Shown here one piece after another: positions 6,804 to 15,049 of a stretch of DNA of 31,368 bases. Source of the stretch: a virus. The notes beneath the pieces are model-generated. The model was not told where the DNA came from, searched no databases, and was given only the letters and a program-made list of their open reading frames with translations. A program made the position numbers and the translations under genes. The DNA lies in the IMG/VR virus record IMGVR_UViG_3300045742_000176, positions 1 through 31,368 of that record. One strand, written 5' to 3'. Position 1 is the stretch's first letter. The number at the start of each line of letters is the position of its first letter.

Positions 6804-7999
6804 AGTAGGTCGTCTCCTTCCAGGGCCGCGAACTCCCTCGCGGCCTCGATGTTGGGCGTGATGGAGGGACGGCTGTCCGACTCCAGTGCGAGGGACGGGC
6901 GTCCCTCTGACTTCGCGACGATGCCGGTGTCCTCGAGCAACTCGGTGAACTTCTCCTTGCCGAGCAACTTCTCCATGTCGCCGATGCCGCGAGGCTTCCG
7001 GGGCGACATGATCTCGTCCACCGTGTACCCTGCTCCGAGCAAGGTCTCCTGGAACTCCTCCGGCTCGACCACCCGGCGCTGGCCTCCGGACTGGACGACC
7101 TTGTACCCGGGGATGGCGATGCCCTCGGAGTAGGCCATGTTGAGCGCGGCCTGCTCGAAGGCATTGAGCCAGTCCTGGATCATCTTCCGCTTGCCGAGGA
7201 CCTCCGCGACCTCACCGGCCGAGAGGGTCTCCGGCTTGGCCTCGAAGTCCGTCGCGAAGACGGCCTCCAACTGGGCCTGGCACCGGCCCGACGCCGGGCA
7301 CCAGCGGCACGCGGTGTCGGAGGGGCCGAACGGGGCGTCGTCGGTCAGGGCCGACTCAGCGATGGGAAGGATGGACGCGTGCCACTCGCGGAGAGCGTCG
7401 GCGGTCATCTCGTCCGTCAGCACGTGATCCATCCGGGGCTGGAAGACGGTGATGCGCACCAGCCTGGTCTCCCCCAGAAGGTCCCCGTACTCCATGAGCG
7501 CGCCGAAGGCGTAGATCCGCAACTGCGGGTTGCCTCGAGCCTCCACTGCGACCCCGGCCCCGTACTTCAGGTCGATGATCTCGATGTGCTCCTCCGACAC
7601 GATGACGGTGTCGGAGGTGCCCTTGCCCTCGTCCGGCAAGCCGGTCGGGAGGCGCTGCTCGAGGAAGAGGATGGAGTTGGGGTAGAGGGCCAGCCGGTCG
7701 CGGATCAAGTCCACGTAGGTGTCGGTGTGGCGCTCCATCTCGACCTCGACCTCATCCTTGCCGATGACGTCTGCGTTCTCCTTGGCCCACACGGCCCGGC
7801 GGTGGACGAACTGTTCCTTCGTGATCTTGCCGAAGGCCAGCGAGGCCTTCAGTTCGCCGAGAGCGTGAGCGATGGTTCCCTCACGTGCATACTCCGACTC
7901 CTCCTCCGGCGGGACCTGAGCCTCCATACGCACAGAGGCAGGACACTCAAGCCACCGCTCGGAGGCGGAGGGGGAGAGCCGGGCGTGCTCACCAGGCAT
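6800..7999 (-). CDS. DUF2800 PD-(D/E)XK nuclease (RecB/Cas4-like)
   Basis: A 399-residue protein. The N-terminus [16 protein letters not shown] (Cys19) and [10 protein letters not shown], then [21 protein letters not shown] with the D...(D)xK nuclease signature, and the C-terminal [10 protein letters not shown] triad resemble the Fe-S cluster arrangement of RecB/Cas4/AddB nucleases. Family DUF2800 is common in phages alongside DUF2815 SSBs, as seen here. It likely acts in DNA recombination or end processing. ATG at 7999 has AAGGAACC upstream. No Cas proteins or repeats are nearby. Confidence 0.86.
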   Translation of the reverse strand: MPGEHARLSPSASERWLECPASVRMEAQVPPEEESEYAREGTIAHALGELKASLAFGKITKEQFVHRRAVWAKENADVIGKDEVEVEMERHTDTYVDLIRDRLALYPNSILFLEQRLPTGLPDEGKGTSDTVIVSEEHIEIIDLKYGAGVAVEARGNPQLRIYAFGALMEYGDLLGETRLVRITVFQPRMDHVLTDEMTADALREWHASILPIAESALTDDAPFGPSDTACRWCPASGRCQAQLEAVFATDFEAKPETLSAGEVAEVLGKRKMIQDWLNAFEQAALNMAYSEGIAIPGYKVVQSGGQRRVVEPEEFQETLLGAGYTVDEIMSPRKPRGIGDMEKLLGKEKFTELLEDTGIVAKSEGRPSLALESDSRPSITPNIEAAREFAALEGDDLL

Positions 8000-8026
8000 G
8001 ACGGTTCCTTCGTTGCCGGCGGTCGG

Positions 8027-8377
8027 TCAGGACGCGGAGAGGGCCGAGTGGAACTCGGCGACCTTGTCCTCGGACACCTCGGACACCTTCTTGGCGCCGA
8101 CCTTGGTCAGCGCGGCCTTGACCTTGGCGGCCTCGCCGTTGGCGACCATCTTGGAGGCCAGCGCCTTGGCGTCGGCCAGCGACACGCCGTCGGCCTCCGG
8201 CTCGACCTCGGCCTCGGCCTCGGCCTCGGCCTCCGGCTCGGGCTCGGGCTTCTTGGCAGCGGGCTTGGCAACGGTGGTGGCCTTGGGCTTCTCCGCGGTG
8301 GGCTCGGAAGACATGATCAGCGAGAGGATCTGGACGTCCAGGTCGCTGAGGTTGTTCGTATCGAGCGTGATCTGCAT
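8027..8377 (-). CDS. Hypothetical 116-residue protein with Ala/Glu/Pro linker
   Basis: Starts MQITLDTNNLSDLDVQILSLIM; the ATG has GAAAGG 8 nt upstream. A low-complexity middle (PEPEPEAEAEAEAEVEPEAD) joins it to a C-terminal helical piece, AKVKAALTKVGAKKVSEVSEDK, which resembles small modules seen in phage replication-arm proteins. It could be a DNA- or protein-binding adaptor. The linker is encoded by repeated GCCGAGGCCGAG-type codons. Confidence 0.7.
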   Translation of the reverse strand: MQITLDTNNLSDLDVQILSLIMSSEPTAEKPKATTVAKPAAKKPEPEPEAEAEAEAEVEPEADGVSLADAKALASKMVANGEAAKVKAALTKVGAKKVSEVSEDKVAEFHSALSAS

Positions 8378-8476
8378 GGGTCTTGCCTTTCGGGCTGTCG
8401 GTGTACGGATTGCCTTGCGTGGGCTGCCGGGTCCGGTCCCGGAGAAGCGGCCTCGCCGCCAGCCCTGTGGAGCCTA

Positions 8477-8737
8477 CTACTCCACGCGCTCCCACACCGT
8501 CGAGACCTCGATCTCGTCGGTCTCGGAGCGGCTCAGGATGTCGCACAGGCCGTCGAAGTCGACGATCTGCGAGACGTAGGAGTTGAACGACGCCGCCGTG
8601 GTGTACCACTGACCGTTCCCGGCCTTGATGGCAGCGTAGTTGTAGGTGCCGGACGCCTTCCAGCGGATGACGGTCCCGACGTCGAACTTGTCGACGTTCT
8701 TCCCCTTGAGCGCCTTCTTGAGCGCCTTCATGCTCAT
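8477..8737 (-). CDS. Hypothetical 86-residue protein behind a leader and hairpin
   Basis: Starts MSMKALKKALKGKNVDKFDVGTVIRWKASGTYNYAAIK and continues with a beta-rich body. A second ATG lies at 8731. AAAGGA lies 7-8 nt before the first ATG. It is the first complete gene after the 88-bp promoter-like element, so it is likely strongly transcribed. The basic N-terminus could bind nucleic acid. No family recognised. Confidence 0.72.
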   Translation of the reverse strand: MSMKALKKALKGKNVDKFDVGTVIRWKASGTYNYAAIKAGNGQWYTTAASFNSYVSQIVDFDGLCDILSRSETDEIEVSTVWERVE

Positions 8738-8762
8738 GGTCGGTTCCTTTCCTCGAAACGAG

Positions 8763-8804
8763 CGAGGCCCTCAGCCTAGCCTGTGGCCGGGGCTGAGGGC
8801 CTCG
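8763..8804 (-). terminator. Strong hairpin in the leader, containing a -10-like hexamer
   Basis: A 14-bp perfect stem: CGAGGCCCTCAGCC pairs with GGCTGAGGGCCTCG around a 14-nt loop. There is no T tract on the minus strand. Coding-strand TAGGCT (8773-8778) overlaps the loop edge and stem, so the site may be a terminator/attenuator, a promoter, or both. Confidence 0.5.
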
Positions 8805-8818
8805 AGTTTCCGAGATGG

Positions 8819-8851
8819 TCAGTCGTCGTCGTTCTCCTCCTCTTCGTCCAT
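8819..8851 (-). other. Possible 10-codon acidic micro-ORF in the leader
   Basis: ATG at 8851 encodes MDEEEENDDD and ends in TGA. It lies between the 88-bp element and the 14-bp hairpin, the position of an attenuation leader peptide. No good ribosome-binding site precedes it, so it may be fortuitous. Confidence 0.2.
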
Positions 8852-8873
8852 GAACTCGTCAGTCGTTGAAGAT

Positions 8874-8961
8874 GGGCTCCCGGTGAGCCCTACGACCTCA
8901 AGAGTACGCCTGTCGTCCGCCGGACGGTAGTGTTTCGCAGAAAAACTTTGGAAAACTTTTC
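8874..8961 (-). promoter_or_regulatory. 88-bp repeated regulatory element, leftward copy
   Basis: Read on the minus strand it has a 30-nt block, GAAAAGTTTTCC through CTGCGAAAC, then 24 unrelated bases, then a 34-nt block starting GTACTCTTG and ending in the hairpin GGGCTC-ACCGG-GAGCCC. The same two blocks with the same 24-nt spacing occur rightward at 23593-23680. It begins at the stop codon of the methyltransferase-like gene and precedes the 86-residue protein. It probably combines a promoter and a 5' leader hairpin. Confidence 0.75.
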
Positions 8962-9713
8962 TACAGGACCTCGAGCCCCACGGGAGAGTCGGGGGTCGGG
9001 AGCAGTTGACCAGGCAGGTCTCCGTCGTCGGGGATCAGGGCCATCACGGCGCTCCAGCGGTCGAAGTAACCCTCGTGAAGCCGGTAGCCGTAGAGGCCCT
9101 CGAAGCGGTGGAGAAGAGCCCTGAGGTACGTCTCGTACGAGCCACAGGTGCCCTCGCCGAGCAGGGTCTCATAACGCTCCCGGTGCAGGTGCAGGTACCG
9201 GCAGGCGATGTCGGTGAACACCACGGCCTTGGGCCGGGCCGCGAACGTCTTGTCGAGCAGGCCCCGGTGCTTCTCCCCGTCCCTGGTCTTCCACGCCGTG
9301 AGGTCGCCGAAGTCGAGCATGACGAGGTCGCATCCGTCGAGGTTGAGATCGCCGTAGGCGTCCGCCATGGAGACGTGGACCATGGGGTTGCCCGCGAACA
9401 GACGATCCAGGTGCGTGACCGCGTCCCAGTTGTACTCCCCGATGTTGTGCTCCACGGTGTTGAACAGGTGCTCGATCATGAGGGCCTGCGCACCCATCCC
9501 GCCGAAGCACTCGTGCACGTCGGTGATGTCGTCCCCCTTCCGGTAGACCTCCTTGAGCGAGTTGAGAGCCAGCCAACCGGCAGTCAGGTGTCGACCGGCC
9601 TGGTTGGGGGAGCGGAGGACGTAGTCCAGGAACCACGAGTCGCGGTCGGGCGCAGGCCCTTCGACGGTGATGCCGAAGCGCTCAACGACGGACAGGATGG
9701 TGGAGTCGGTCAC
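8961..9713 (-). CDS. Putative Rossmann-fold (methyltransferase-like) protein, 250 residues
   Basis: GTG at 9713 overlaps the primase-helicase stop (GTGA). The segment DVHECFGGMGAQALMIEHLF resembles a SAM-binding motif I, and DLVMLDFGDLTAWK resembles the motif IV region of class I methyltransferases, with a beta strand VVFTDIACRYL after it. No DPPY/NPPY or PCQ signature of DNA methyltransferases is seen. It could be a divergent methyltransferase acting on DNA or a nucleotide, or an unrelated Rossmann protein. It ends at the 88-bp element. Confidence 0.5.
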   Translation of the reverse strand: MTDSTILSVVERFGITVEGPAPDRDSWFLDYVLRSPNQAGRHLTAGWLALNSLKEVYRKGDDITDVHECFGGMGAQALMIEHLFNTVEHNIGEYNWDAVTHLDRLFAGNPMVHVSMADAYGDLNLDGCDLVMLDFGDLTAWKTRDGEKHRGLLDKTFAARPKAVVFTDIACRYLHLHRERYETLLGEGTCGSYETYLRALLHRFEGLYGYRLHEGYFDRWSAVMALIPDDGDLPGQLLPTPDSPVGLEVL

Positions 9714-12067
9714 AGCAGGTCCTCCTTGCGGACGAAGATGGTCTGGGTCCCGTATCCCGGGAAGTGTCCATGGCCGGTCGACACCCAGCCGAGTTCCCGG
9801 AGCGACTGGGCGATCTCCAGCAGGTCGGTCCGGCGCGGAGGGATCCGCTGACCGAGGGCCTCGTGCCACAACTGCCGGGTGCAGGTGCGGTCCACGACCA
9901 CGTCTCCCTCGGCCTCGAAGCCCTGGTCCCGGTCGACCTTCCACTGCATGCGGGCCATGGGCGACTTCGTCCACCAGTCCATCGGCACCGGCGTGGCGAG
10001 GAAGTCCTCGATCACGCCCATGTTGGTGTCCTCCTCGAGGAACGGGTCCCGCTCGAGTTCGGCCAGCAACGACTCCTCGTCGTTGAGGTAGAGCCGCTCC
10101 CCGGACTTGTAGATGGCGACGGCCTCGGCCCACAACTGGTCGACGTAGGCCGGGGTGAGGGCTTCGAAGTCCACCTTCTCCAGACACCGGACCATGAGGA
10201 ACCGGCGGTTGCCGCGCTGCCTGGTCAGGAAGGTCTCGTCGTTGGTCGACGACCAGATCACGCACTGCCTGGGGTGCACCATGGTGTCCCGGTCGTACGG
10301 CATCCGGAACACGTCGTGAGTCCGGGTCAGGAACTCCTTGAGCGCGTCATTGTCGGACTTGCGGAGGGAGTGGCCCTCGTCCGACACAACGATCCAGGAG
10401 CGGTGCATCGCCAGGAGGGTGTCCTTGGAGTGGATGGGGCCGAGGGTGTAGTGGTAGGTGTGGCGCTCGTCGATCCCGACGTGGGCCAGCCTCTCGATCC
10501 AGGTGGACTTGCCCAGGCCCTCGTCTCCCTGGAGGACCAGGGTGTGGTCCCACTTCAGACCGGGCTCGTAGACGCGAGCCACAGCCGCTGCGAGCACCCG
10601 GCGAGCCACCAGCCGGTTGTAGCGGGTGTCGGCCGCTCCGGGGAGGCAGGTCTCCACACGTTCGACGCCGTCCCACTCCAGGGCTTCCAGGTAGTCCAGG
10701 ATGGGCGACACACGCCGCTTCCCCACCGTGGTCTGCACCAGGTGGTCGACCTGCTCCTTGGAGGCCCGGAACCTGTAGTGGCGCTCGATGTAGTCCCGGA
10801 GTTCCGCATGGTCGATCCCGTCGAAGGTCCGGCTGAGCGGCTTCACCTTCCGCCACGGCAGGTTGCCGGCAGCCTCGGGAGACTGGGTGAGCAGGTTGAA
10901 GTACAGGAGGCTGAAGACCCGGTCGTTGTTGCGGATGAGGTCCCAGTTGGCGATCTCGTCCACGAAGCGGCCACGGTTGTTGAGCACGAGCCGGGCGCGC
11001 CAGGAGTTGTCGACGTCCTCGGCATCCCCGTCCTCCTCGTCCACCCACTCGCCGAACTCCGCCGTCTGCTCGTCGAACATCGCCGCGACCACGCGGGCGT
11101 CCTGGGTGGCCTGTGCCAGCATGAGTTCGTGGGACGGCAACTTGTTGACCGGGGTGCCCGGCTTCGCGCTCTCGTCCTCCACACCGTACCAGTGGAGACG
11201 GACGAGGTCGAAGGAGGAGCAGGTCTGGCCGTAGGCCGGGTCGTTGGCATGGTGGGAGAAGTAGAGACCGGGAGCCCCGGCGATGGGGCCGAACCCGGCC
11301 TCGGAAGACGCTCCTGCGAGCGAGTAGCGGTCGTCGTTGTCCTTGACGTACGGCAGCCCGTAGGCCTCGATGAGATCGTCCAGGTCCTCGTACACCCGGT
11401 TGAACGCACCCACCACTCCGTCGATGGCGAACGGGTCTCGCTTGTTGCGGCCCGGCTTCGGCATCGGGAGTTCGGACAGGTCGCGGTCGTACTCCACCAG
11501 CAGGTCGTCCACCGGGATCGGGACGCCGTCGTTGGACCACGAGTCGTACCACTCCGGCTTGCGGGTGGCGGGCTTGAACATGAAGCGGGCTGCCTGGAAG
11601 GTGCCGGTGTCGAACTGGTCCTTGCCCAGCCGAGCGGCCAGGGCCTCCGTTGCCATGACGTACTCGTCCGGCGCCATGTCCCGGTCGGTCTGCACCAGCA
11701 GCCGGTAGCGGGGCTCGGACGGCGTGGACGAGTGCGTGGTGTGGATGACGTAGGTGTAGTCCGCCAATGTGGCTTCAACCACGAGGTCGAACGCGTCCTC
11801 GGGGTTGTCGATGTCCATGGCGAGAACGGCGCTTCGACGGGCGACCGACCTGTTGTCGCGGTGTACGTCAGTGCACGGCTCCTCGGCCCCTGGATGCACC
11901 TTCTCGGTACGCTCCAGCGTGGCGAGGATGTAGTTGCCGCACTCCTTGCGCCGGGCCGGGTGGGCCACCCACTCCAGGATGGTGTCCCAGGTGACGGTGT
12001 CAGGTCGCCAGTGCCGGTCGTTCGGCTTGTCTGCGTAGGCTACGGGGAACTCCGTCACAGGAGGCAC
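9710..12067 (-). CDS. Primase-helicase (VapE-like, superfamily 3-type ATPase)
   Basis: A 785-residue protein. The N-terminal AEP-like primase region has LAMDIDNP (Asp85, Asp87) and HTTHSSTPSEPRYRLLVQ. The C-terminal ATPase carries Walker A GDEGLGKST (Lys520), Walker B WIVVSDEGHSLRKSD and the VapE signature VIWSSTNDETFLTRQRGNRRF. It should prime and unwind DNA at the fork. GTG at 12067 has GGAG 7 nt upstream; an in-frame GTG at 12058 overlaps the previous stop (GTGA) and is a reasonable alternative. Confidence 0.88.
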   Translation of the reverse strand: MPPVTEFPVAYADKPNDRHWRPDTVTWDTILEWVAHPARRKECGNYILATLERTEKVHPGAEEPCTDVHRDNRSVARRSAVLAMDIDNPEDAFDLVVEATLADYTYVIHTTHSSTPSEPRYRLLVQTDRDMAPDEYVMATEALAARLGKDQFDTGTFQAARFMFKPATRKPEWYDSWSNDGVPIPVDDLLVEYDRDLSELPMPKPGRNKRDPFAIDGVVGAFNRVYEDLDDLIEAYGLPYVKDNDDRYSLAGASSEAGFGPIAGAPGLYFSHHANDPAYGQTCSSFDLVRLHWYGVEDESAKPGTPVNKLPSHELMLAQATQDARVVAAMFDEQTAEFGEWVDEEDGDAEDVDNSWRARLVLNNRGRFVDEIANWDLIRNNDRVFSLLYFNLLTQSPEAAGNLPWRKVKPLSRTFDGIDHAELRDYIERHYRFRASKEQVDHLVQTTVGKRRVSPILDYLEALEWDGVERVETCLPGAADTRYNRLVARRVLAAAVARVYEPGLKWDHTLVLQGDEGLGKSTWIERLAHVGIDERHTYHYTLGPIHSKDTLLAMHRSWIVVSDEGHSLRKSDNDALKEFLTRTHDVFRMPYDRDTMVHPRQCVIWSSTNDETFLTRQRGNRRFLMVRCLEKVDFEALTPAYVDQLWAEAVAIYKSGERLYLNDEESLLAELERDPFLEEDTNMGVIEDFLATPVPMDWWTKSPMARMQWKVDRDQGFEAEGDVVVDRTCTRQLWHEALGQRIPPRRTDLLEIAQSLRELGWVSTGHGHFPGYGTQTIFVRKEDLL

Positions 12068-12405
12068 GTCCCGTCTCCGTCACAGATGGTGCCCAGGCAG
12101 AACTCGCACTCCTCGTCCTCGGCCTTGAGCCGGGGGATGGCGGGGTTGCCCACGTCCGTCTTCACCAACCTCTCGAGCACCGACTCGGGGATGTTGTCGG
12201 GGTCCGGGATCTCAGGGGACACCCAGACCTCGCCGTTGGGCTGGAGCCGGTCATCCAGCGCGGCGGCCCGACCAACCTTACCGTGTGCGGTCAGCCGCTC
12301 CACGTAACCTGCGGGGTTCAGCAGGTTGACGCCAGAGTGACCCACCACCCAGCCCTGGCGGGTCAGGTACTCGAGGCGGCAGAGAGTGGGTGTAGGGATG
12401 GCCAT
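12055..12405 (-). CDS. Hypothetical 116-residue protein with C-terminal Cys cluster
   Basis: Starts MAIPTPTLCRLEYLTRQGWVVGHSGVNLLNP; the ATG overlaps the helicase stop (TGATG). The C-terminus CEFCLGTICDGDGTCLL has four Cys that could bind zinc or form a cluster. It sits between the SF2 helicase and primase-helicase genes, so a replisome accessory role is plausible. No family recognised. Confidence 0.72.
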   Translation of the reverse strand: MAIPTPTLCRLEYLTRQGWVVGHSGVNLLNPAGYVERLTAHGKVGRAAALDDRLQPNGEVWVSPEIPDPDNIPESVLERLVKTDVGNPAIPRLKAEDEECEFCLGTICDGDGTCLL

Positions 12406-13820
12406 CAGATCGGGCTCTCCAGGAAGGCCAGCAGGTCCTGCTGGGTGTCGGACTTGGCGACGAGCCGGTTGCGGATCAGGTGGTCGATCGACTTCTTCGC
12501 CAGGATCATGTGGATGACGACGGGGTGCTTCTGGCCCTGTCGGGCGAGCCGCTTGTTGCCCTGGTCGAAGTGCTCCAGGTCCCAGGTGGGCGACGTCCAC
12601 ACAGCGGTGTGGCCTCCGTGCTGGAGGTTCAGCCCGTGCCCGGCGGACGCCGGGTGGGTCAACAGGATGGGGATCTCCTGCCGGTTCCACGCCTTGACGA
12701 CGCCGTCCTCCTCCAGCGTGTGGGCAGCGTCGCCGAAGTGCTTGAGGATCATGTCGCGCTCGGCGGTGTACCTGTAGAACACCAGCAGCCCGCCCACGCG
12801 AGGTGACTCCGCGATCTCCTCCAGTGCCTTGATCTTCTCGCTGTGGAGGACGGTGTGCTCGTAGTTCCGGATCTCCGCGTCGTCCACATACAGGAAGCCT
12901 GCGGTCATCTGGGAGAGCCGGGACGTCAGGATGGCCGCGTTGCCGGCAGTGTGGACCTCTCCACCGAACAGGTCCTTGAGGTTGACGGTGAGTTCGTCGG
13001 AGAACTCCCGATACGCCTTGCGGACGGCAGGAGGCAACTCGATCGCCACGTCGTTGAACGTCAGCGGAGGCAGGGTGATCCGGCCCTCCGACTTCATGGC
13101 GAGGCAGATGTCCTCGATCCGCTCCTTGATCCGGTCGATGGAGAACTCCCGGGGAGCCCACGACACAGCGACCTCGCGAGTCCCGTTCCAGATCGTCTGG
13201 TCCACCACGAAGTAGCGATCACGGTACCCGGAGAACGACTTGCCCAGCCGTTCTCCTCCGTCCAACAGCGAGATCTGGCCCCACAGGTCCAGGTAGCCGT
13301 TGGGGGCCGGGGTGCCGGTGAGGCCCCAGACGTTGGCGGTGGTCTCCTTCTTGATCTGGCGCCGGGCTGCCTTCCACCGGACGGAGCCCCGGTTGCCTCC
13401 GGACTTGAAGCCGCTGAGTTCGTCGATCACGAAGGTCCGGAACGGCTCGCGATCACGGGGCTTGAGGGAGTCCAGGTCCCGGAGGTTGTCCCGGCCCAGC
13501 ACCACGATGGGAGCGTCGGACAGCAGCGCTGCCTTCCGCTTGGCCGGGTCCCCAGCAGCCACAGCGATGCCCAGGTCGGGACGCCACCTCTCCTGCTCCA
13601 CGTCCCACACCTCCTCCGCTACCCGCTTGGGTGCGGTCACGAGAGCGGGTAGATGACGGTCCTCGAGGGCTGCGAGAACGCTTGCGGTCTTGCCGAGGCC
13701 CATATCCATCATCAGGGCCGCTCGAGGCTGCCGACGCAGGAAGTCGACCGCCAGGTCCTGGTACTCGTGGAACTGGCCGAGCGGGTGGTGGCTGGAGCAG
13801 GTGTCACAGACCTCCGTCAC
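12405..13820 (-). CDS. SF2 / SNF2-type DNA helicase
   Basis: A 471-residue two-lobe helicase. Motif I is DMGLGKT (Lys44), motif II VIDELSGFK (Asp133-Glu134), motif III GLTGTPAPN, and the second lobe has LLVFYRYTAERDMILKHF, THPASAGHGLNLQ and the arginine-finger helix FDQGNKRLARQGQ. This is the usual phage SNF2-like helicase. The N-terminus has CDTCSSHH, a possible small metal site. GTG at 13820 overlaps the previous stop (GTGA). Confidence 0.93.
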   Translation of the reverse strand: MTEVCDTCSSHHPLGQFHEYQDLAVDFLRRQPRAALMMDMGLGKTASVLAALEDRHLPALVTAPKRVAEEVWDVEQERWRPDLGIAVAAGDPAKRKAALLSDAPIVVLGRDNLRDLDSLKPRDREPFRTFVIDELSGFKSGGNRGSVRWKAARRQIKKETTANVWGLTGTPAPNGYLDLWGQISLLDGGERLGKSFSGYRDRYFVVDQTIWNGTREVAVSWAPREFSIDRIKERIEDICLAMKSEGRITLPPLTFNDVAIELPPAVRKAYREFSDELTVNLKDLFGGEVHTAGNAAILTSRLSQMTAGFLYVDDAEIRNYEHTVLHSEKIKALEEIAESPRVGGLLVFYRYTAERDMILKHFGDAAHTLEEDGVVKAWNRQEIPILLTHPASAGHGLNLQHGGHTAVWTSPTWDLEHFDQGNKRLARQGQKHPVVIHMILAKKSIDHLIRNRLVAKSDTQQDLLAFLESPI

Positions 13821-14212
13821 GAGTACCCTCCCTGCTCCTCCGTCACGCGGATGGTGAAGGCGTGGCCGGTCTCGGCGTCCGGCACCAGTTCGCAGTCCAG
13901 CAGCAGCCGGTACTCGTCACGGCTCGCGATACGGCCGAGACGGATGTTGTCTCCGAAGAGGTCCTCGTACTCCTGGCGGTGGATCAGCACCATGCCGTTG
14001 TCGGCACCGGCGGTCTTCAGGTTGCCGATGGTGAACTCGACGTCGTTGCCGTCCTTCTTGCCACGGATGACGAGAACGGCGTCATCGAGTTCCACGCCCA
14101 TCGTCGACAGCGACTCCTGGAAGGCAGTGCCCTCGTGGTCCAGGTCGATGTGGGAGAACGGGGTCACCCGAGGCTGGTCCCAGTACAGCCGAGTGTGGCG
14201 GATGCTGGGCAT
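13817..14212 (-). CDS. Hypothetical 131-residue protein
   Basis: Starts MPSIRHTRLYWDQPRVTPFSHIDLDHEG; the ATG overlaps the previous stop (TGATG). It is beta-rich, with DDAVLVIRGKKDGNDVEFTIGNLKTAGADNGMVLIHRQEYEDLFGDNIRLG. No recognised motif. The coupling to the helicase gene on both sides suggests a role in the same replication operon. Confidence 0.72.
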   Translation of the reverse strand: MPSIRHTRLYWDQPRVTPFSHIDLDHEGTAFQESLSTMGVELDDAVLVIRGKKDGNDVEFTIGNLKTAGADNGMVLIHRQEYEDLFGDNIRLGRIASRDEYRLLLDCELVPDAETGHAFTIRVTEEQGGYS

Positions 14213-14442
14213 CACGACCACGACCCGTCGGGCTGCCGGGAGATCCGGCTCGGCTCGGTGTTGGTCAGGTCGCCGAAGAGGGCCGCGACCGCGATCAGGT
14301 TCGGGGTCATGCGGCAGGTGCAGCGGATACACCGCTTGGGGATGGTCGGGATCAGGTCGGCGATGTCGCCGACGTGCTCGTCGATCGGGTGGCCGCAGTC
14401 GGACTTCGGGCAGCGGACTACAGGGGTGATGCTGTCGTTCAC
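14212..14442 (-). CDS. Hypothetical 76-residue Cys-rich protein
   Basis: The GTG at 14442 follows GGAGGAACC, the genome's preferred ribosome-binding pattern, and gives MNDSITPVVRCPKSDCGHPIDEHVG. Cys and His pairs (CPKSDCGH, CIRCTC) suggest a small zinc-binding module. A longer form from 14469 is possible but lacks such a site. The same-strand TAGGCT at 14472-14477 may be its -10 element. Confidence 0.68.
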   Translation of the reverse strand: MNDSITPVVRCPKSDCGHPIDEHVGDIADLIPTIPKRCIRCTCRMTPNLIAVAALFGDLTNTEPSRISRQPDGSWS

Positions 14443-14471
14443 GGTTCCTCCACAGGTGTGTTGGGACACCC

Positions 14472-14477
14472 AGCCTA
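14472..14477 (-). promoter_or_regulatory. Candidate -10 element TAGGCT (GCGCTAGGCTGGG)
   Basis: Overlaps the stop codon of the VRR-NUC gene and lies about 30 nt before the Cys-rich gene's start. It shares flanks (GCGCTAG-CTGG) with the SSB and small-terminase candidates. No convincing -35 hexamer is visible. Confidence 0.35.
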
Positions 14478-14807
14478 GCGCCTGGCCGGGCGACCCCGCT
14501 TCTTGCTCGTCGTCTCGGTAACGATCCTACGGAGCCACTCCGTCACGGCGTCACGCGAGTCCAGCACCACGACCTCGAAGCCGAGTCCGCGGAGCCGCTC
14601 GTGCCACACCTGCTGGATGGCAGAGGGCTGTTCCCCGGCCCGCTTGAGTTCCACGAAGTAGGTCCGACCACCCGGCATCAGCACCATCCGGTCGGGCACG
14701 CCTGCGATGGTCGGGGTGAACTTGAAGGCGTAGCCTCCCAGGAGCCGGACCCGCTTGCGGAGGAACTCCTCGATGTAGGCCTCGAGCGGGTCGGCAGGTC
14801 GGCTCAT
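14475..14807 (-). CDS. VRR-NUC domain nuclease
   Basis: A 110-residue minimal VRR-NUC protein. It shows GVPDRMVLMPGGRTYFVELKRAGEQPSAIQQ with active-site Asp39, Glu53-x-Lys55 and Gln65, then VWHERLRGLGFEVVVLDSRDAV. Stand-alone phage VRR-NUC enzymes are thought to cut branched or flap DNA. The ATG at 14807 overlaps the upstream stop (ATGA). It starts the replication arm together with the 63-residue gene. Confidence 0.93.
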   Translation of the reverse strand: MSRPADPLEAYIEEFLRKRVRLLGGYAFKFTPTIAGVPDRMVLMPGGRTYFVELKRAGEQPSAIQQVWHERLRGLGFEVVVLDSRDAVTEWLRRIVTETTSKKRGRPARR

Positions 14808-14995
14808 CGACGCTCCCCAGGGACGGTCACGAGGCCCCGGCGACGGTTCAACTTCTCGGCGTCGCGGACCTCCTCGAGCCGCTTGTCCCGGCGGAAGTAG
14901 TGCTCGCTCGGGCGCTCGGGGTGGGGCTCCTTCAGGCACCGGAAGATCTTGCCGGAGAGCATGGTGTAGGCGTGGTCACATGTCGGTTGTTCCAT
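14804..14995 (-). CDS. Hypothetical 63-residue basic protein, first gene of the leftward arm
   Basis: ATG at 14995 gives MEQPTCDHAYTMLSGKIFRCLKEPHPERPSEHYFRRDKRLEEV. CDH and C...H pairs may form a small zinc site. No Shine-Dalgarno is evident; instead an 11-bp hairpin (15010-15041) lies just 15 nt upstream of the start. It is the first gene read leftward out of the control region. Confidence 0.7.
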   Translation of the reverse strand: MEQPTCDHAYTMLSGKIFRCLKEPHPERPSEHYFRRDKRLEEVRDAEKLNRRRGLVTVPGERR

Positions 14996-15009
14996 GCCGT
15001 GAAGCGTAC

Positions 15010-15041
15010 GGCACCAGCGCCGGGGAAGGTGCGCTGGTGCC
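15010..15041 (-). promoter_or_regulatory. 11-bp hairpin immediately upstream of the first leftward gene
   Basis: GGCACCAGCGC and GCGCTGGTGCC flank a 10-nt loop. In leftward mRNA it ends 14 nt before the ATG, where a ribosome-binding site would be expected, so it may control initiation. Confidence 0.5.
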
Positions 15042-15049
15042 GAGATCGA

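Noticed and set aside
9764-12307. 847-residue plus-strand open frame
   Set aside because: It lies opposite the primase-helicase, has no recognisable domain, is rich in Val/His/Gly/Leu as expected for the complement of a GC-rich gene, and lacks a good start site.
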